This document shows, one piece after another, positions 9,801 through 17,463 of a DNA stretch of 64,000 nt. How positions within the stretch are numbered: position 1 is the first letter of the stretch; each line of letters opens with the position of its first letter. Location: positions 1-64,000 of the forward strand of contig CAJUKX010000006.1 in assembly GCA_910586975.1 (NCBI GenBank), read 5' to 3'. A model generated the notes under the pieces. The model made no database searches. It was given only the letters and a program-made list of their open reading frames with translations, and had not been told where the DNA came from. The DNA comes from an uncultured Muribaculaceae bacterium. Lineage in GTDB: Bacteria; Bacteroidota; Bacteroidia; Bacteroidales; Muribaculaceae. The position numbers and the translations under genes were made by a program.

Positions 9801-10707
9801 AGAGCACGATGGCCAGGAAAGATGAAATCTTGATTGACATGGCGCTTTTCTGATGCTGCAGCGCGCTTATGGCCCAGATGAACACGCCTACGAGCATCAC
9901 GGCATAGAATAGTACGCCGGTGTTGTACGATGCACCGAAGTCGTTGACAAAGAGCAGTTCAAACCACTGAGCTACCTTGACAAAGCCCGGTACAAGGCCG
10001 TAGAGAATAAGGCCAACGATGACAAACGACACAAGCAGCGCGATTATAGAGCCCTTGGCCGAGATGTTCTTGTACTTCTTATAATAGAATACGAGTACGA
10101 TAGCAGGAATACAGAGCAGGTTGAGCAGATGCACCGCAATAGACACGCCTATGATGTAGGCGATGAGGATGAGATAGCGGTCGCTGTGGGGCTCGTCGGC
10201 ACGGTTTTCCCATTTGAGTATCAGCCAAAAAACCAGGGCGGTACAGAAAGATGAGAAGGCATAAACCTCGCCTTCGACAGCCGAGAACCAGAATGTGTCG
10301 CTCCAGGTGTAGGCGAGAGCGCCGCATATACCGGCACCGAAAATCAGAGCCATCTGCCAGGGCTTGACCTCAGTGGCGTTGTCGGCCACGATAAGGCGGC
10401 GGCTCAGGTGGGTTATTGACCAGAAGAGCAGCAAAATGGTGGCAGCGCTGAGCAGGGCTGACATGGAGTTGACAGCCACAGCCGCGTTGGCAATGTTATT
10501 ACCGAAAATAGTTACGAAGAAACGGGCTGCGAGCATGAAGATAGGGTTGCCCGGCGGGTGTCCTACTTCGAGTTTGGCTCCTTGAGAGATGAATTCAGGA
10601 CAATCCCAGAAGCTTGCTGTAGGCTCAATTGTGAGCAGATAGGTGACTGCGGCCACCAAAAAGCAAGCCCAACCCAACAGGTTGTTTAATAAATTATACT
10701 TTTTCAT
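6868..10707 (-). CDS. DUF2723 membrane protein, GT-C type glycosyltransferase
   Basis: A 1279-residue polytopic membrane protein. About a dozen hydrophobic segments occupy residues 10-370, with more near 640-720. Then comes a large soluble C-terminal half. The early loop YLLTIEPTASFWDCPEF carries the acidic residues expected near the first membrane segment of this family. DUF2723 belongs to the GT-C fold, and its eukaryotic relative TMEM260 is a protein O-mannosyltransferase, so a role in protein O-glycosylation at the inner membrane is plausible; this is family knowledge, not shown here. I start at MKKYNLLN (10707), since the longer frame would begin upstream of the promoter-like element. 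Confidence 0.85.
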   Translation of the reverse strand: MKKYNLLNNLLGWACFLVAAVTYLLTIEPTASFWDCPEFISQGAKLEVGHPPGNPIFMLAARFFVTIFGNNIANAAVAVNSMSALLSAATILLLFWSITHLSRRLIVADNATEVKPWQMALIFGAGICGALAYTWSDTFWFSAVEGEVYAFSSFCTALVFWLILKWENRADEPHSDRYLILIAYIIGVSIAVHLLNLLCIPAIVLVFYYKKYKNISAKGSIIALLVSFVIVGLILYGLVPGFVKVAQWFELLFVNDFGASYNTGVLFYAVMLVGVFIWAISALQHQKSAMSIKISSFLAIVLSGMPFIGNWVVGLVLILALAGYIFIGCRKVPVRIFNIVILSVFLIFVGYSSYALLLIRSHANTPMNQNAPDNVFALSSYLNREQYGERPLFRGAVFAEELATFEYPEGSGTYYVRVDEYGRPATQLLDGVLRDENGAPYNDPTPSYTKVVKTNPAQSDKYVESTPKPNYKELPDLQMLFPRVYSPDPTHVEGYKGWSQYYNDDIDNIPEEVRMRWAQNGYAPLYEVAPYMHSQDKVVTAQSHNGDEVSYTSAWKPGFGTNLRYFYNYQFSHMYWRYFMWNFAGRQNDKAGNGEPHLGNWISGIPVIDNARLGDQSLLPDEFGKGNKGHNVFYMLPLLLGIIGLLWQALYVKKDAPQRGIEQFWVICFLFFMTGIAIVLYLNQTPGQPRERDYAFAGSFYAFAIWIGIGVPAIGMMLRSLFAKKKAKDEAPAEPSRACTIAACAVAVAIGFAVPLQMVSQTWDDHDRSGRYTARDYGMNYLASVDENGIIFCNGDNDTFPLWYAQEVEGYRTDVRVVNLSYLTTDWYANQQRIPSYDGKPVPMYATPQDYGYDKLAWSFIMPRTDSLVTAETALRELYGSQQHYKYNLLTSPRIFFPVDARKAFERYGLDTANVTHRKYLLPYLSDITTDLAELGKQGLSLGNVLSLDILANSVDGGFERPVYFASTVLSTYYLGLTPFMGSTGVAQEVTPFAAPTVSPTVEKAYKNIMSEFRWGGLDTDHPEKLYLDETVVRMVSTMRSSIYGVAHDLILSGDEPASQWAVEYARKNGTKVPATRADMGRNLLELIEAKAPAAATPYDGMLGVYMAEAYYDLYLLSHDDADLKAAEAILARETPRYAQLMRYAQSLSPSQVSMLGASELNGLQYLGAAIALQNRIDILRALEKDPVANAELIEEWSPRGTFDATLRSVPVLYISGMDSAGVAEMSQGYTGATKLMMDYAQLAIKAHKAAGIDQMTLSQKWMNDYGISPQSWNQLLRF

Positions 10708-10736
10708 GAAGAAGTGTGTAATCGCGATAATTCGTG

Positions 10737-10744
10737 CAAAGTTA
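10737..10744 (-). promoter_or_regulatory. -7 element upstream of the DUF2723 gene
   Basis: TAACTTTG on the minus strand, 30 bases before the chosen start. A second match, TACCTTTG, lies at 10799-10806. Neither has a clear TTG at the usual distance. Confidence 0.4.
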
Positions 10745-10847
10745 ATCAATTCCTTTCAATTGATGTATTGTTTAACTAATATTAAGACTAAACCAATGCA
10801 AAGGTAAAGGCGTTTAATAAAGACAAACTATTAATTTTGAATTATAT

Positions 10848-11513
10848 ATGAAACGTTTCTATTTTCTTTCGTTGTTGCTTTTTGCATTGTTGCCGTTCAA
10901 GGCATCGGCGCAGTATTATCAAATAGCCAATCAGCTGACATCGCTGATAAGTCCGGCTCTGTCGGGGTCGCTCAATTATAAGGGATTTGTGGAATTTTCG
11001 GGTCTTGCCGGCCTCGGGCATGACAGAGCTAACGACATAGGCATTTCCACCACGCAGGGCTTCCAATATTCATCGTGGTTCTTTATGGGGGTAGGCCTGG
11101 GTGTGGATGTGGTAATGGCCAATCAGCCCGAAGGTTGGCAGGCTCAACCCGGATACGACTATATGTATCACGGCTCGTCGAAGACCAAGGCCATGGTGCC
11201 CGTATTCTCAGATTTCCGCTTCAATATAGGCGACCGCAACTCCACATCGTTCTTCGTAGACCTCAAGTTGGGCGCGGCATGGCTTATAGGCAGCAAGTAT
11301 CTGCGTATGGCCGACGGCTGCATGAGCAACAGCACTCAGTTTTTCCTGCGTCCTACGATAGGATTGCGCATACCCGTATCGTCAAATGATACACGCCACG
11401 CATTCAACATAGGTGTCACCTACCAGCTGCTTACCTCCAACAACAATTACTATTGGAACTCAAACTCGCTTACGCTAAACAATATAGGTGTAACCGTGGG
11501 CTATGAGTGGTAG
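10848..11513 (+). CDS. Small outer-membrane beta-barrel protein
   Basis: A 221-residue protein with a signal peptide (hydrophobic LSLLLFALLPF, cleavage likely after ASA before QYYQ). The rest alternates polar and hydrophobic residues with many aromatic and Gly residues, and ends in a Trp after GVTVGYE. That is the pattern of an eight-stranded or similar porin-like barrel. No specific family is recognised. It is divergent from the DUF2723 gene and its stop abuts the stop of the next, convergent gene. TAATTTTG at 10832-10839 is a possible -7 element but only 8 bases from the ATG. Confidence 0.7.
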   Translation: MKRFYFLSLLLFALLPFKASAQYYQIANQLTSLISPALSGSLNYKGFVEFSGLAGLGHDRANDIGISTTQGFQYSSWFFMGVGLGVDVVMANQPEGWQAQPGYDYMYHGSSKTKAMVPVFSDFRFNIGDRNSTSFFVDLKLGAAWLIGSKYLRMADGCMSNSTQFFLRPTIGLRIPVSSNDTRHAFNIGVTYQLLTSNNNYYWNSNSLTLNNIGVTVGYEW

Positions 11514-12095
11514 TCATTCGTACAATCCCTTGAGATAATCGCGTACTTCGTCGGCTGTGACGTCTGATTTAACGATCTTGCCCTCGGGGCTTATCAGGAA
11601 TGTGCCGCCGGCGGCGTTGTGCCGGCGATATAAGGCCCAAATACCGTTTGCATCGTCTATCTCCACAAGGTTGAGCCATTTGTAGCCGTCTTTTTCAATG
11701 GCGCCGGCTGCAGCCGAGCTGCTGCCATATTCTCTTGCGACTCCTACAATGGTAAAACCTCTGTCGGCATATTCTTCATAAACAGGAATCATGGATTTGG
11801 AAGTCTTGCGGCACGGTCCGCACCACGAGGCCCACAGGTCGAGCAGGGCGGGTTTGCCCTTGATTATGGTGCTGAGTGTGTGGAGGTTGCCCTCGATATC
11901 GTTGGCATAGAAATCATTGAATGGCGTGCCGGGGGCTATTTCGTTACTGCCCGAGATTTTATCCATATATATTGAATACTCGCTTTCGGGAAATTTTCCC
12001 TCGTAAACGTCAAGATATGCCTTGATGAGCGGCGTGGTGTCCCTGCTGTAGTATGCTTCGCGGACTATGGCAAACAGACCGGCAATATTGTTCAT
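11514..12095 (-). CDS. TlpA/ResA-like thioredoxin protein, N-terminally short
   Basis: A 193-residue thioredoxin-fold protein with intact redox motif WCGPC in DLWASWCGPCRK (about residues 104-115) and the cis-Pro region replaced by GGTFLISPEG. Relatives in this phylum usually carry a signal peptide or lipobox and a DUF4369 domain before the thioredoxin fold. Here the frame starts in what looks like the linker, and an in-frame TAG sits directly upstream of the ATG. It is therefore either a cytosolic variant or a 5' truncated gene. It is convergent and directly abutting with the barrel gene, and next to the hipBA module. Confidence 0.75.
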   Translation of the reverse strand: MNNIAGLFAIVREAYYSRDTTPLIKAYLDVYEGKFPESEYSIYMDKISGSNEIAPGTPFNDFYANDIEGNLHTLSTIIKGKPALLDLWASWCGPCRKTSKSMIPVYEEYADRGFTIVGVAREYGSSSAAAGAIEKDGYKWLNLVEIDDANGIWALYRRHNAAGGTFLISPEGKIVKSDVTADEVRDYLKGLYE

Positions 12096-12215
12096 CTATT
12101 TATTTGCTAAATGATGTATATGTTTAAGCAGAGTTGGATTTCCGAGAAATTTTCTTATGTGAAAAAATCAGCAAAATAGAATTGCCTCAATATATCATAT
12201 AATAAATATTTTTAT

Positions 12216-12223
12216 TATATTTG
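12216..12223 (+). promoter_or_regulatory. -7 element of the hipBA operon
   Basis: TATATTTG lies 136 bases before the hipB ATG. The leader holds an imperfect inverted repeat around GAGTTATGAGGT...ACTTCGTAAC (about 12254-12285), a candidate autoregulatory operator. It also contains a short hairpin at about 12316-12342 and a six-codon frame at 12313-12333. No TTG lies at the usual distance. Confidence 0.45.
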
Positions 12224-12359
12224 CATCATTAAATTAAGTGTTAAGTCATAGTGATGAGTTATGAGGTGTTTTTACTTCGTAACTTATAACTGTAACTTAA
12301 AACATAAACGCAATGGCAAAGTCATCGGCATAGCCGCTTTGCACCTTAAATTATAGGCA

Positions 12360-12680
12360 ATGGCAAAGAACACGATGGGGACTAAATTGCCCCTTAAACT
12401 TGAACGGAAAATGGAGTTGATGGGAGAACAGATTAAGCTCGCCCGACTTCGTCGCAATCTGTCGATAGCGCAGGTGGCAGAGCGAGCTACATGTTCGCCG
12501 TTGACAGTGGCGCGAATAGAAAAAGGTTCGCCTACAGTATCGATCGGAATTTATGCCCGTGTACTTTATGCCCTTCGGCTTGATGATGATTTGTTATTGA
12601 TTGCCAAGGAAGATACTCTTGGCCGTACACTGCAAGACCTCTCTTTGAAACATCGCCAACGTGCGTCTAAAAAGGAATAA
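12360..12680 (+). CDS. HipB-like antitoxin, XRE-family regulator
   Basis: A 106-residue helix-turn-helix protein, residues about 22-75 (IKLARLRRNLSIAQVAERATCSPLTVARIEKG). It lies 2 bp upstream of a HipA-like kinase gene, the classic antitoxin-first order. It should bind and inhibit the kinase and repress the operon. The C-terminus is basic (KHRQRASKKE). Base composition is more AT-rich than flanking housekeeping genes, which suggests horizontal acquisition. Confidence 0.85.
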   Translation: MAKNTMGTKLPLKLERKMELMGEQIKLARLRRNLSIAQVAERATCSPLTVARIEKGSPTVSIGIYARVLYALRLDDDLLLIAKEDTLGRTLQDLSLKHRQRASKKE

Positions 12681-12682
12681 TT

Positions 12683-13936
12683 ATGGACAGGCTATTTGTA
12701 TATGCTGATTTTGATTGGCTTGATGTTCATGCGTTAGTGGGAGAATTGTCGTTTGATTCAGTGCGTGGCAATGAGACTTATTCTTTTTCGTATGATAAGG
12801 AATGGCTTGTCAAATATGGTGATGTCTTTCTGAGCGAAGACTTGCAGAATTTTCCGGGGGTGCAATATACCCGTCCTGAGCGCGACATCTTCGCTTGCTT
12901 TTCTGATGCCCTGCCTGACCGTTGGGGTCGAACATTGCTTAATCGCCGAGAACAGATAGGCGCAGCTGACGAAAAACGGCCTGTCAAACGATTGACTTCG
13001 TTCGACTACCTTATGGGCATTGATGATGCTTCCCGAATGGGCGGCTTTCGTTTTGCCGAAACAAAAGGTGGTGAATTTATCAATGTTGATCCGAATCTGC
13101 GAGTGCCACCATTGACGAGCGTCAGAGAATTGATACACGCTGCGCATGAAATTGAGGAGAGTGAGGAGAAGCAGCAACTTCCGGCAAAGAAATGGCTTGT
13201 GCAACTTCTTCATCCCGGCACGTCGCTCGGAGGCGCAAGACCCAAGGCGACAGTCGTTGATGAGGATGGGAAATTAACAGTGGCGAAATTTCCTTCACGC
13301 AAGGATGATTATGATGTTGCACTTTGGGAACATTTTTGCCACGTCATGGGACGTAAAGCAGGATTGAATGTTGCGGATACAAGAATAATCAATGGTGAAA
13401 ATCACCATGTACTTCTTTCAAAAAGATTCGACCGCAACGATGAAGGAAAACGGATACATTTCGCTTCAGCCCTGACATTGCTTGGCCTTGAAGACGGCGA
13501 CAACGCTTCAACCGGATGCGGATATCCGGATATTGTGGATTTCATCATTCAGCATGGATGCAATGTTGAACAGAACCTTGAAGAACTCTACAGGCGTGTT
13601 GTGTTCTATATCATCGTCGGTAACTCTGATGACCATTTCCGCAACCACGGTTTTCTGCTGACGAGAAAAGGATGGAAACTGTCACCGGCCTATGACATCA
13701 ATCCCACGCTACAAGACTATCAGAGTCTCTTGATAAATCGCTCGACAAACGAATCTGACTTGAATATTCTTTTGAAGGCAGCCGGAGATTACATGTTGTC
13801 AAATGACAAAGCTAACAATATAATATCAGAAGTTAAAGAGGCTATGAAGTCATGGCGGACTGAAGCCCGACGGCTCGGCATACCTCAACGCGACATCGAC
13901 ACGTTTGCACCTCGCATTGACAAATGGGTAATTTAA
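12683..13936 (+). CDS. HipA-like serine/threonine kinase toxin
   Basis: A 417-residue HipA-family kinase. In E. coli HipA phosphorylates glutamyl-tRNA synthetase and causes persistence; the target here is unknown. Visible motifs are the Gly-rich GGARPKA loop (about 183-189), the catalytic NSDDHFRNH (314-322, matching NxDxHxKN-type loops) and LSPAYDINPT (Asp338, the metal-binding DFG equivalent). All key residues look intact. The N-terminal couple_hipA-like part is included in one polypeptide. It is followed at once by a copy of the dispersed repeat (13937-13998). Confidence 0.88.
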   Translation: MDRLFVYADFDWLDVHALVGELSFDSVRGNETYSFSYDKEWLVKYGDVFLSEDLQNFPGVQYTRPERDIFACFSDALPDRWGRTLLNRREQIGAADEKRPVKRLTSFDYLMGIDDASRMGGFRFAETKGGEFINVDPNLRVPPLTSVRELIHAAHEIEESEEKQQLPAKKWLVQLLHPGTSLGGARPKATVVDEDGKLTVAKFPSRKDDYDVALWEHFCHVMGRKAGLNVADTRIINGENHHVLLSKRFDRNDEGKRIHFASALTLLGLEDGDNASTGCGYPDIVDFIIQHGCNVEQNLEELYRRVVFYIIVGNSDDHFRNHGFLLTRKGWKLSPAYDINPTLQDYQSLLINRSTNESDLNILLKAAGDYMLSNDKANNIISEVKEAMKSWRTEARRLGIPQRDIDTFAPRIDKWVI

Positions 13937-13998
13937 GGAACTGTTTAAAATTTATTTTATCTTGTCATTGAGAGTCTTGTCAATGTATTTAGATATGT
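13937..13998 (+). repeat. Dispersed intergenic repeat, copy A
   Basis: Begins GGAACTGTTTAAAAT directly after the hipA stop. It continues through TTATTTTATCTTG, a small CATTGA/TCAATG hairpin and TTTAGATATG. It matches the minus strand of 33830-33886 and, more loosely, 50658-50718. No coding capacity. Confidence 0.65.
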
Positions 13999-14061
13999 AC
14001 ACTGTTTCGATTTAGCGCTTTCTGATTTTTCGTGCCGGGTGCGCATGTCGGTGATTTTTTG

Positions 14062-14069
14062 TAACTTTG
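14062..14069 (+). promoter_or_regulatory. -7 element of the YczE-like gene
   Basis: TAACTTTG followed by C, 25-58 bases before the possible starts. No clear TTG upstream. Confidence 0.5.
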
Positions 14070-14093
14070 CAGTCGGATTAAGGGGTCGTACGC

Positions 14094-14888
14094 TTGCATG
14101 GCCTTTATGTTTTAGCTGTTTTACTTATGATTTTAACTTGTAATTTACCTGCGAAGAGTCGCGTTGTATCTTTTGTGTGGCAACATATATTGTTGCTTGT
14201 TTCGCTTTATCTGATGACGCTTGGAGTGGCGCTGTGTATCAAGTCGGCGCTTGGCAGCAGTGTCATATCATCGCTTCCGCTGTCTTTCTCGCTTGCGGGC
14301 GCTTTAGGCAAGATGCCGGCCATGACTGTGGGTGGATATACGATAATGATGAATTTCATATTTGTATTCCTGCAGATACTCATACTGCGTAAGCAATTCA
14401 ATCCCTTGCAGTTGTTTCAGCTCGTCATAGGCTTTGTGTTTGGCTGGCTAATAGATATCAATATGTTCATAACCTCGGGTTTGGCATGCGATGTGCTGTG
14501 GTCGCAGGCACTGGCTCAGTTTGCCGGCTGCACGGTGATGGCTGTAGGCATAGCCTTTGAGGTGCGTTGCGGCTCGGTGACCATGCCCGGCGAGGGTCTG
14601 CCGGTGGCACTGTGCCGTGTGACCGGTATGGCGTTCCCAAAGATGAAGATAATTGTCGACACAACGCTGGTGGCCCTTGCGCTGGGCAGCAGCTTCCTGT
14701 TCTTCGGCGAGTGGAACTGGAGTATTGTGGGACCGGGCACAATATTTGCCATGTTCTATGTGGGATATGTCATAAAGCTTTTAAATCCGCATATCGAATG
14801 GTTTGACCGCGTGCTGGCCTATACACCCGGCTTCAAGCGCTATATCGTGGGCTTGGCACGATTTATTTATGTAAGCATTGGAAAATAG
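14094..14888 (+). CDS. YczE/YitT-like polytopic membrane protein
   Basis: A 264-residue integral membrane protein with about five or six membrane segments, for example WQHILLLVSLYLMTLGVAL, FIFVFLQILIL, LVIGFVFGWLIDI and IFAMFYVGYVIKLL. The conserved pieces ALCIKSALGSS and the Gly/Pro-rich SVTMPGEGLPVAL match the YczE/DUF6198 group, whose function is not firmly known (transport is assumed). The longest frame starts with TTG at 14094; an ATG at 14127 is an alternative that keeps every membrane segment. The last codons form one arm of a long hairpin (14871-14935). Confidence 0.7.
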   Translation: MHGLYVLAVLLMILTCNLPAKSRVVSFVWQHILLLVSLYLMTLGVALCIKSALGSSVISSLPLSFSLAGALGKMPAMTVGGYTIMMNFIFVFLQILILRKQFNPLQLFQLVIGFVFGWLIDINMFITSGLACDVLWSQALAQFAGCTVMAVGIAFEVRCGSVTMPGEGLPVALCRVTGMAFPKMKIIVDTTLVALALGSSFLFFGEWNWSIVGPGTIFAMFYVGYVIKLLNPHIEWFDRVLAYTPGFKRYIVGLARFIYVSIGK

Positions 14889-14935
14889 TTTATATCATCT
14901 GCTTGCCTTATAAACGCATCTTTTCCAATGCTTAC
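14871..14935 (+). terminator. Long hairpin spanning the stop codon
   Basis: Perfect 15-bp arms GTAAGCATTGGAAAA (14871-14885) and complement (14921-14935), with an inner GTTTATA/TATAAAC pair. The left arm encodes the last residues of the YczE-like protein. There is no proper T-run after it, so it may stabilise the 3' end rather than terminate. Confidence 0.55.
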
Positions 14936-14957
14936 TTAAGAAATAGTGTGCTCAAGC

Positions 14958-14988
14958 TTGCACCGACACATGAAAAATAGTAATTTTG
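14958..14988 (+). promoter_or_regulatory. Promoter of the hexosaminidase gene
   Basis: TTG (14958-14960), 20-base spacer, TAATTTTG (14981-14988), then 37 bases to the ATG. A good match to the Bacteroidota form. Confidence 0.65.
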
Positions 14989-15025
14989 TGGTAGAAAATA
15001 TTTTCTACCTTAAATTACTATCGCT

Positions 15026-17254
15026 ATGATAAAAAAACACATGTTGGTGGCAGGAGCAGCCTTTTGGGTATTGGGCGTATGCACTGCCGGGGCCAATAAT
15101 TCTGTCGAATGGCAGACTTTGGGTAATCAGGTGAATGCGGATGGGAAACCGTATTACGTGCAGCGTTTCACAGTAAAGGCCGACGAGCCCTTTGACCGTC
15201 TGGCATTCTGTATGTTCAAGCGCTCTATGGAAACTGTAAATCCTCAGGATACTCTTATAGAGATACTTCCCGGATATTTTGCGGTTGCATCGCCACGCTT
15301 TGCGTCAGTGGCTGCGGGCGATACCGTGGTGATCGATGTGATTACCAAAGGCGCAATGCGCAACATATCGTATTCGCCCGACGGATTTCATCTGGTGAAG
15401 GATGGCAAGGTGGTTAAGGTGTCGGCCAACCGCCTGCCCATCACCTCGTTTAAGCAGCAATGGGCTACTACCGACGGCCGCGACGGAATGATTTATGGTC
15501 CGGCTGCCTTTGAAATGAACGACAGCCTGCGCTCGCAGCTGCGCCCGGCACCATATATGCAGATACCTACACCCAAGAAGGTGACGCTTGCCGGCTCGCG
15601 CATGATTGCCAAACCGGTGCTGGTGACGGCCAAGGCCGATGATCCGCGCCACGATTATTACCGTGTGGACATCACGGGCGACACTGCCGTGATATATACC
15701 AACAGCACTCATCCGCAGGCTGTGAAGAACATGCTTCAGCGCAGGCTTGATGAGAGTGCCGATGCCTCGGGCCGGGTGCCCGCAGCCGTTATAGAAGACT
15801 GGGCCGACCTGCCTTACCGCGGTTTCATGTACGATGTAGCGCGAAATTTCAATGATAAGGAAAGCGTGAAGAGCGTATTGTCGCTCATGGCCCGCTACGG
15901 GCTAAATGTATTCCACTTCCACCTCGGCGACGACGAGGCATGGCGAGTGGAGATGCCCTCGCTGCCCGAACTCACACAGGTAGGTGCCCGCCGCGGTTAT
16001 ACCATGACCGACGATGCGCCATTCCTCAAGCAGATATACAGTGGCGACGGCGACCCCAACTCCACCGATACCCCTGCCAACGGATTCTACACCGTGGCCG
16101 ATTTCATAGAAATACTGCAATATGCCGACAGCCTGGGCATAACGGTGATTCCCGAGTTTGACACTCCCGGACACAGCCGCGCGGCCATACGCGCCATGGA
16201 ACACCGATACCGCACCACCGGCGATGCCTCGCTGCGCCTGATACACGACGGCGATACATCAAAGTATTCGTCGGCTCAGGCTTATCACGACAACACCCTC
16301 AATCCGGCACTCGAAGGCCCTTACAAGTTCTGGGGTATAGTGATGGACGACGTTATAAAGATGTACGAGCAGGCCGGACTCGAAAAGCCTGTTATACACA
16401 TCGGCGGCGATGAAGTGCCCGCACATGTGTGGGACGGCAGCGATGTGGCCGTCAAGTTCATGAAAGAAAAAGGTATGACACACCAGCGCGACCTGCACGC
16501 TTACTTTGTAGAGCGCGTGGCACGCCTGGCCGCCGACCGTGGCCTCAAGATTGCCGGTTGGCAGGAAATAGCCCTTGACCATTCGCCTGAGTACGACGCT
16601 GCCGTGCTGCCCGTGGTGGCTGCCGTAAACTCATGGACCAATGCCGGCTCCAAGAGCTCGAAGATGGCCGGGCTGGGCTATCCCATCATACTGTCAAACG
16701 TAGACTATCTGTACTTCGACCAGACTCCCACCACCCATCCCGAAGAACCCGGACTGGTGTGGGGCGGCATTGTAGATGAATTCCGACCGCTGCATGCTAC
16801 CTTGGATAATATTTTCTCAAAAGACAAGAATCTGCAGAGCCGCGTTGCCGGCGTCACAGGTACTATCTTTGCCGAGACCGTACGCTCGCACGGCATGATA
16901 GAACGCTACCTGTTGCCGCGCCTTCTCGGTCTGGCTGAACGCGGCCACAATACTTCAGCCACAATTTCAGATGAAGAATATTTCGGTGCCCTTACCGGCG
17001 AGATGGCACGTTGGGCAGCCGAGGGCCGCGAGTTCTATCTGCGTCAGCCGGGCATACGCCTTTCAAACGGCAAGATAGAGATGAACGAACCCTACGGAGC
17101 CGGCGAGATACGCTACACCCTCGACGGCTCGCAGCCCACAGCTCAGAGCACACTCTACACCGGTCCGTTCGACCCCGGCACAGCCACTCAGGTAAAAGCC
17201 CGTCTGTACTACGGCCCTGCATGGAGCGTTACTTCCATTCTTGATATAAAGTAA
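15026..17254 (+). CDS. Beta-N-acetylhexosaminidase, GH20
   Basis: A 742-residue secreted or periplasmic glycosidase that removes terminal GlcNAc or GalNAc from glycans such as host N-glycans, mucin or chitin pieces. It has a signal peptide ending near CTAGA (about residue 23), an N-terminal GH20b-like domain, then the barrel starting at YRGFMYDVARNF. The catalytic Asp-Glu pair is seen in HIGGDEVPAHVWD (Asp462, Glu463), and substrate-binding FHFHLGDDEAWRVE is upstream. The C-terminal beta-sandwich (IRYTLDGSQPT) is of the chitobiase C-terminal type. It stands alone with its own promoter and a hairpin after it. No SusC/D pair is adjacent. Confidence 0.93.
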   Translation: MIKKHMLVAGAAFWVLGVCTAGANNSVEWQTLGNQVNADGKPYYVQRFTVKADEPFDRLAFCMFKRSMETVNPQDTLIEILPGYFAVASPRFASVAAGDTVVIDVITKGAMRNISYSPDGFHLVKDGKVVKVSANRLPITSFKQQWATTDGRDGMIYGPAAFEMNDSLRSQLRPAPYMQIPTPKKVTLAGSRMIAKPVLVTAKADDPRHDYYRVDITGDTAVIYTNSTHPQAVKNMLQRRLDESADASGRVPAAVIEDWADLPYRGFMYDVARNFNDKESVKSVLSLMARYGLNVFHFHLGDDEAWRVEMPSLPELTQVGARRGYTMTDDAPFLKQIYSGDGDPNSTDTPANGFYTVADFIEILQYADSLGITVIPEFDTPGHSRAAIRAMEHRYRTTGDASLRLIHDGDTSKYSSAQAYHDNTLNPALEGPYKFWGIVMDDVIKMYEQAGLEKPVIHIGGDEVPAHVWDGSDVAVKFMKEKGMTHQRDLHAYFVERVARLAADRGLKIAGWQEIALDHSPEYDAAVLPVVAAVNSWTNAGSKSSKMAGLGYPIILSNVDYLYFDQTPTTHPEEPGLVWGGIVDEFRPLHATLDNIFSKDKNLQSRVAGVTGTIFAETVRSHGMIERYLLPRLLGLAERGHNTSATISDEEYFGALTGEMARWAAEGREFYLRQPGIRLSNGKIEMNEPYGAGEIRYTLDGSQPTAQSTLYTGPFDPGTATQVKARLYYGPAWSVTSILDIK

Positions 17255-17320
17255 GCCTATAGCCGGTTTTGAAAAAATCCGCAAAGATAATACAGAGCGC
17301 CGGCCAAATACAAATATTTC

Positions 17321-17372
17321 AGTGCGGAAAAAGTGCGGAAAGCAAATTTCCGCACTTTTTCCGCACTTTTTG
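17321..17372 (+). terminator. Perfect 21-bp hairpin made of tandem decamers
   Basis: The left arm (17321-17341) is a near-tandem repeat of AGTGCGGAAA. The right arm (17347-17367) is its exact complement, with loop GCAAA and then TTTTT. It lies 67 bases after the hexosaminidase stop and about 95 before the purB start. It works best as a plus-strand terminator. Confidence 0.7.
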
Positions 17373-17424
17373 ATGGGATTTTGAAATATACGGCAGTGGT
17401 GGCGCATATATCATTAATTTTTTG

Positions 17425-17432
17425 TACCTTTG
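17425..17432 (+). promoter_or_regulatory. -7 element of purB
   Basis: TACCTTTG, 31 bases before the chosen ATG at 17464. It lies inside the longer possible frame, which supports the later start. Confidence 0.5.
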
Positions 17433-17463
17433 TGCTTTATTTTTAATTGAGTATATTTCTTCT

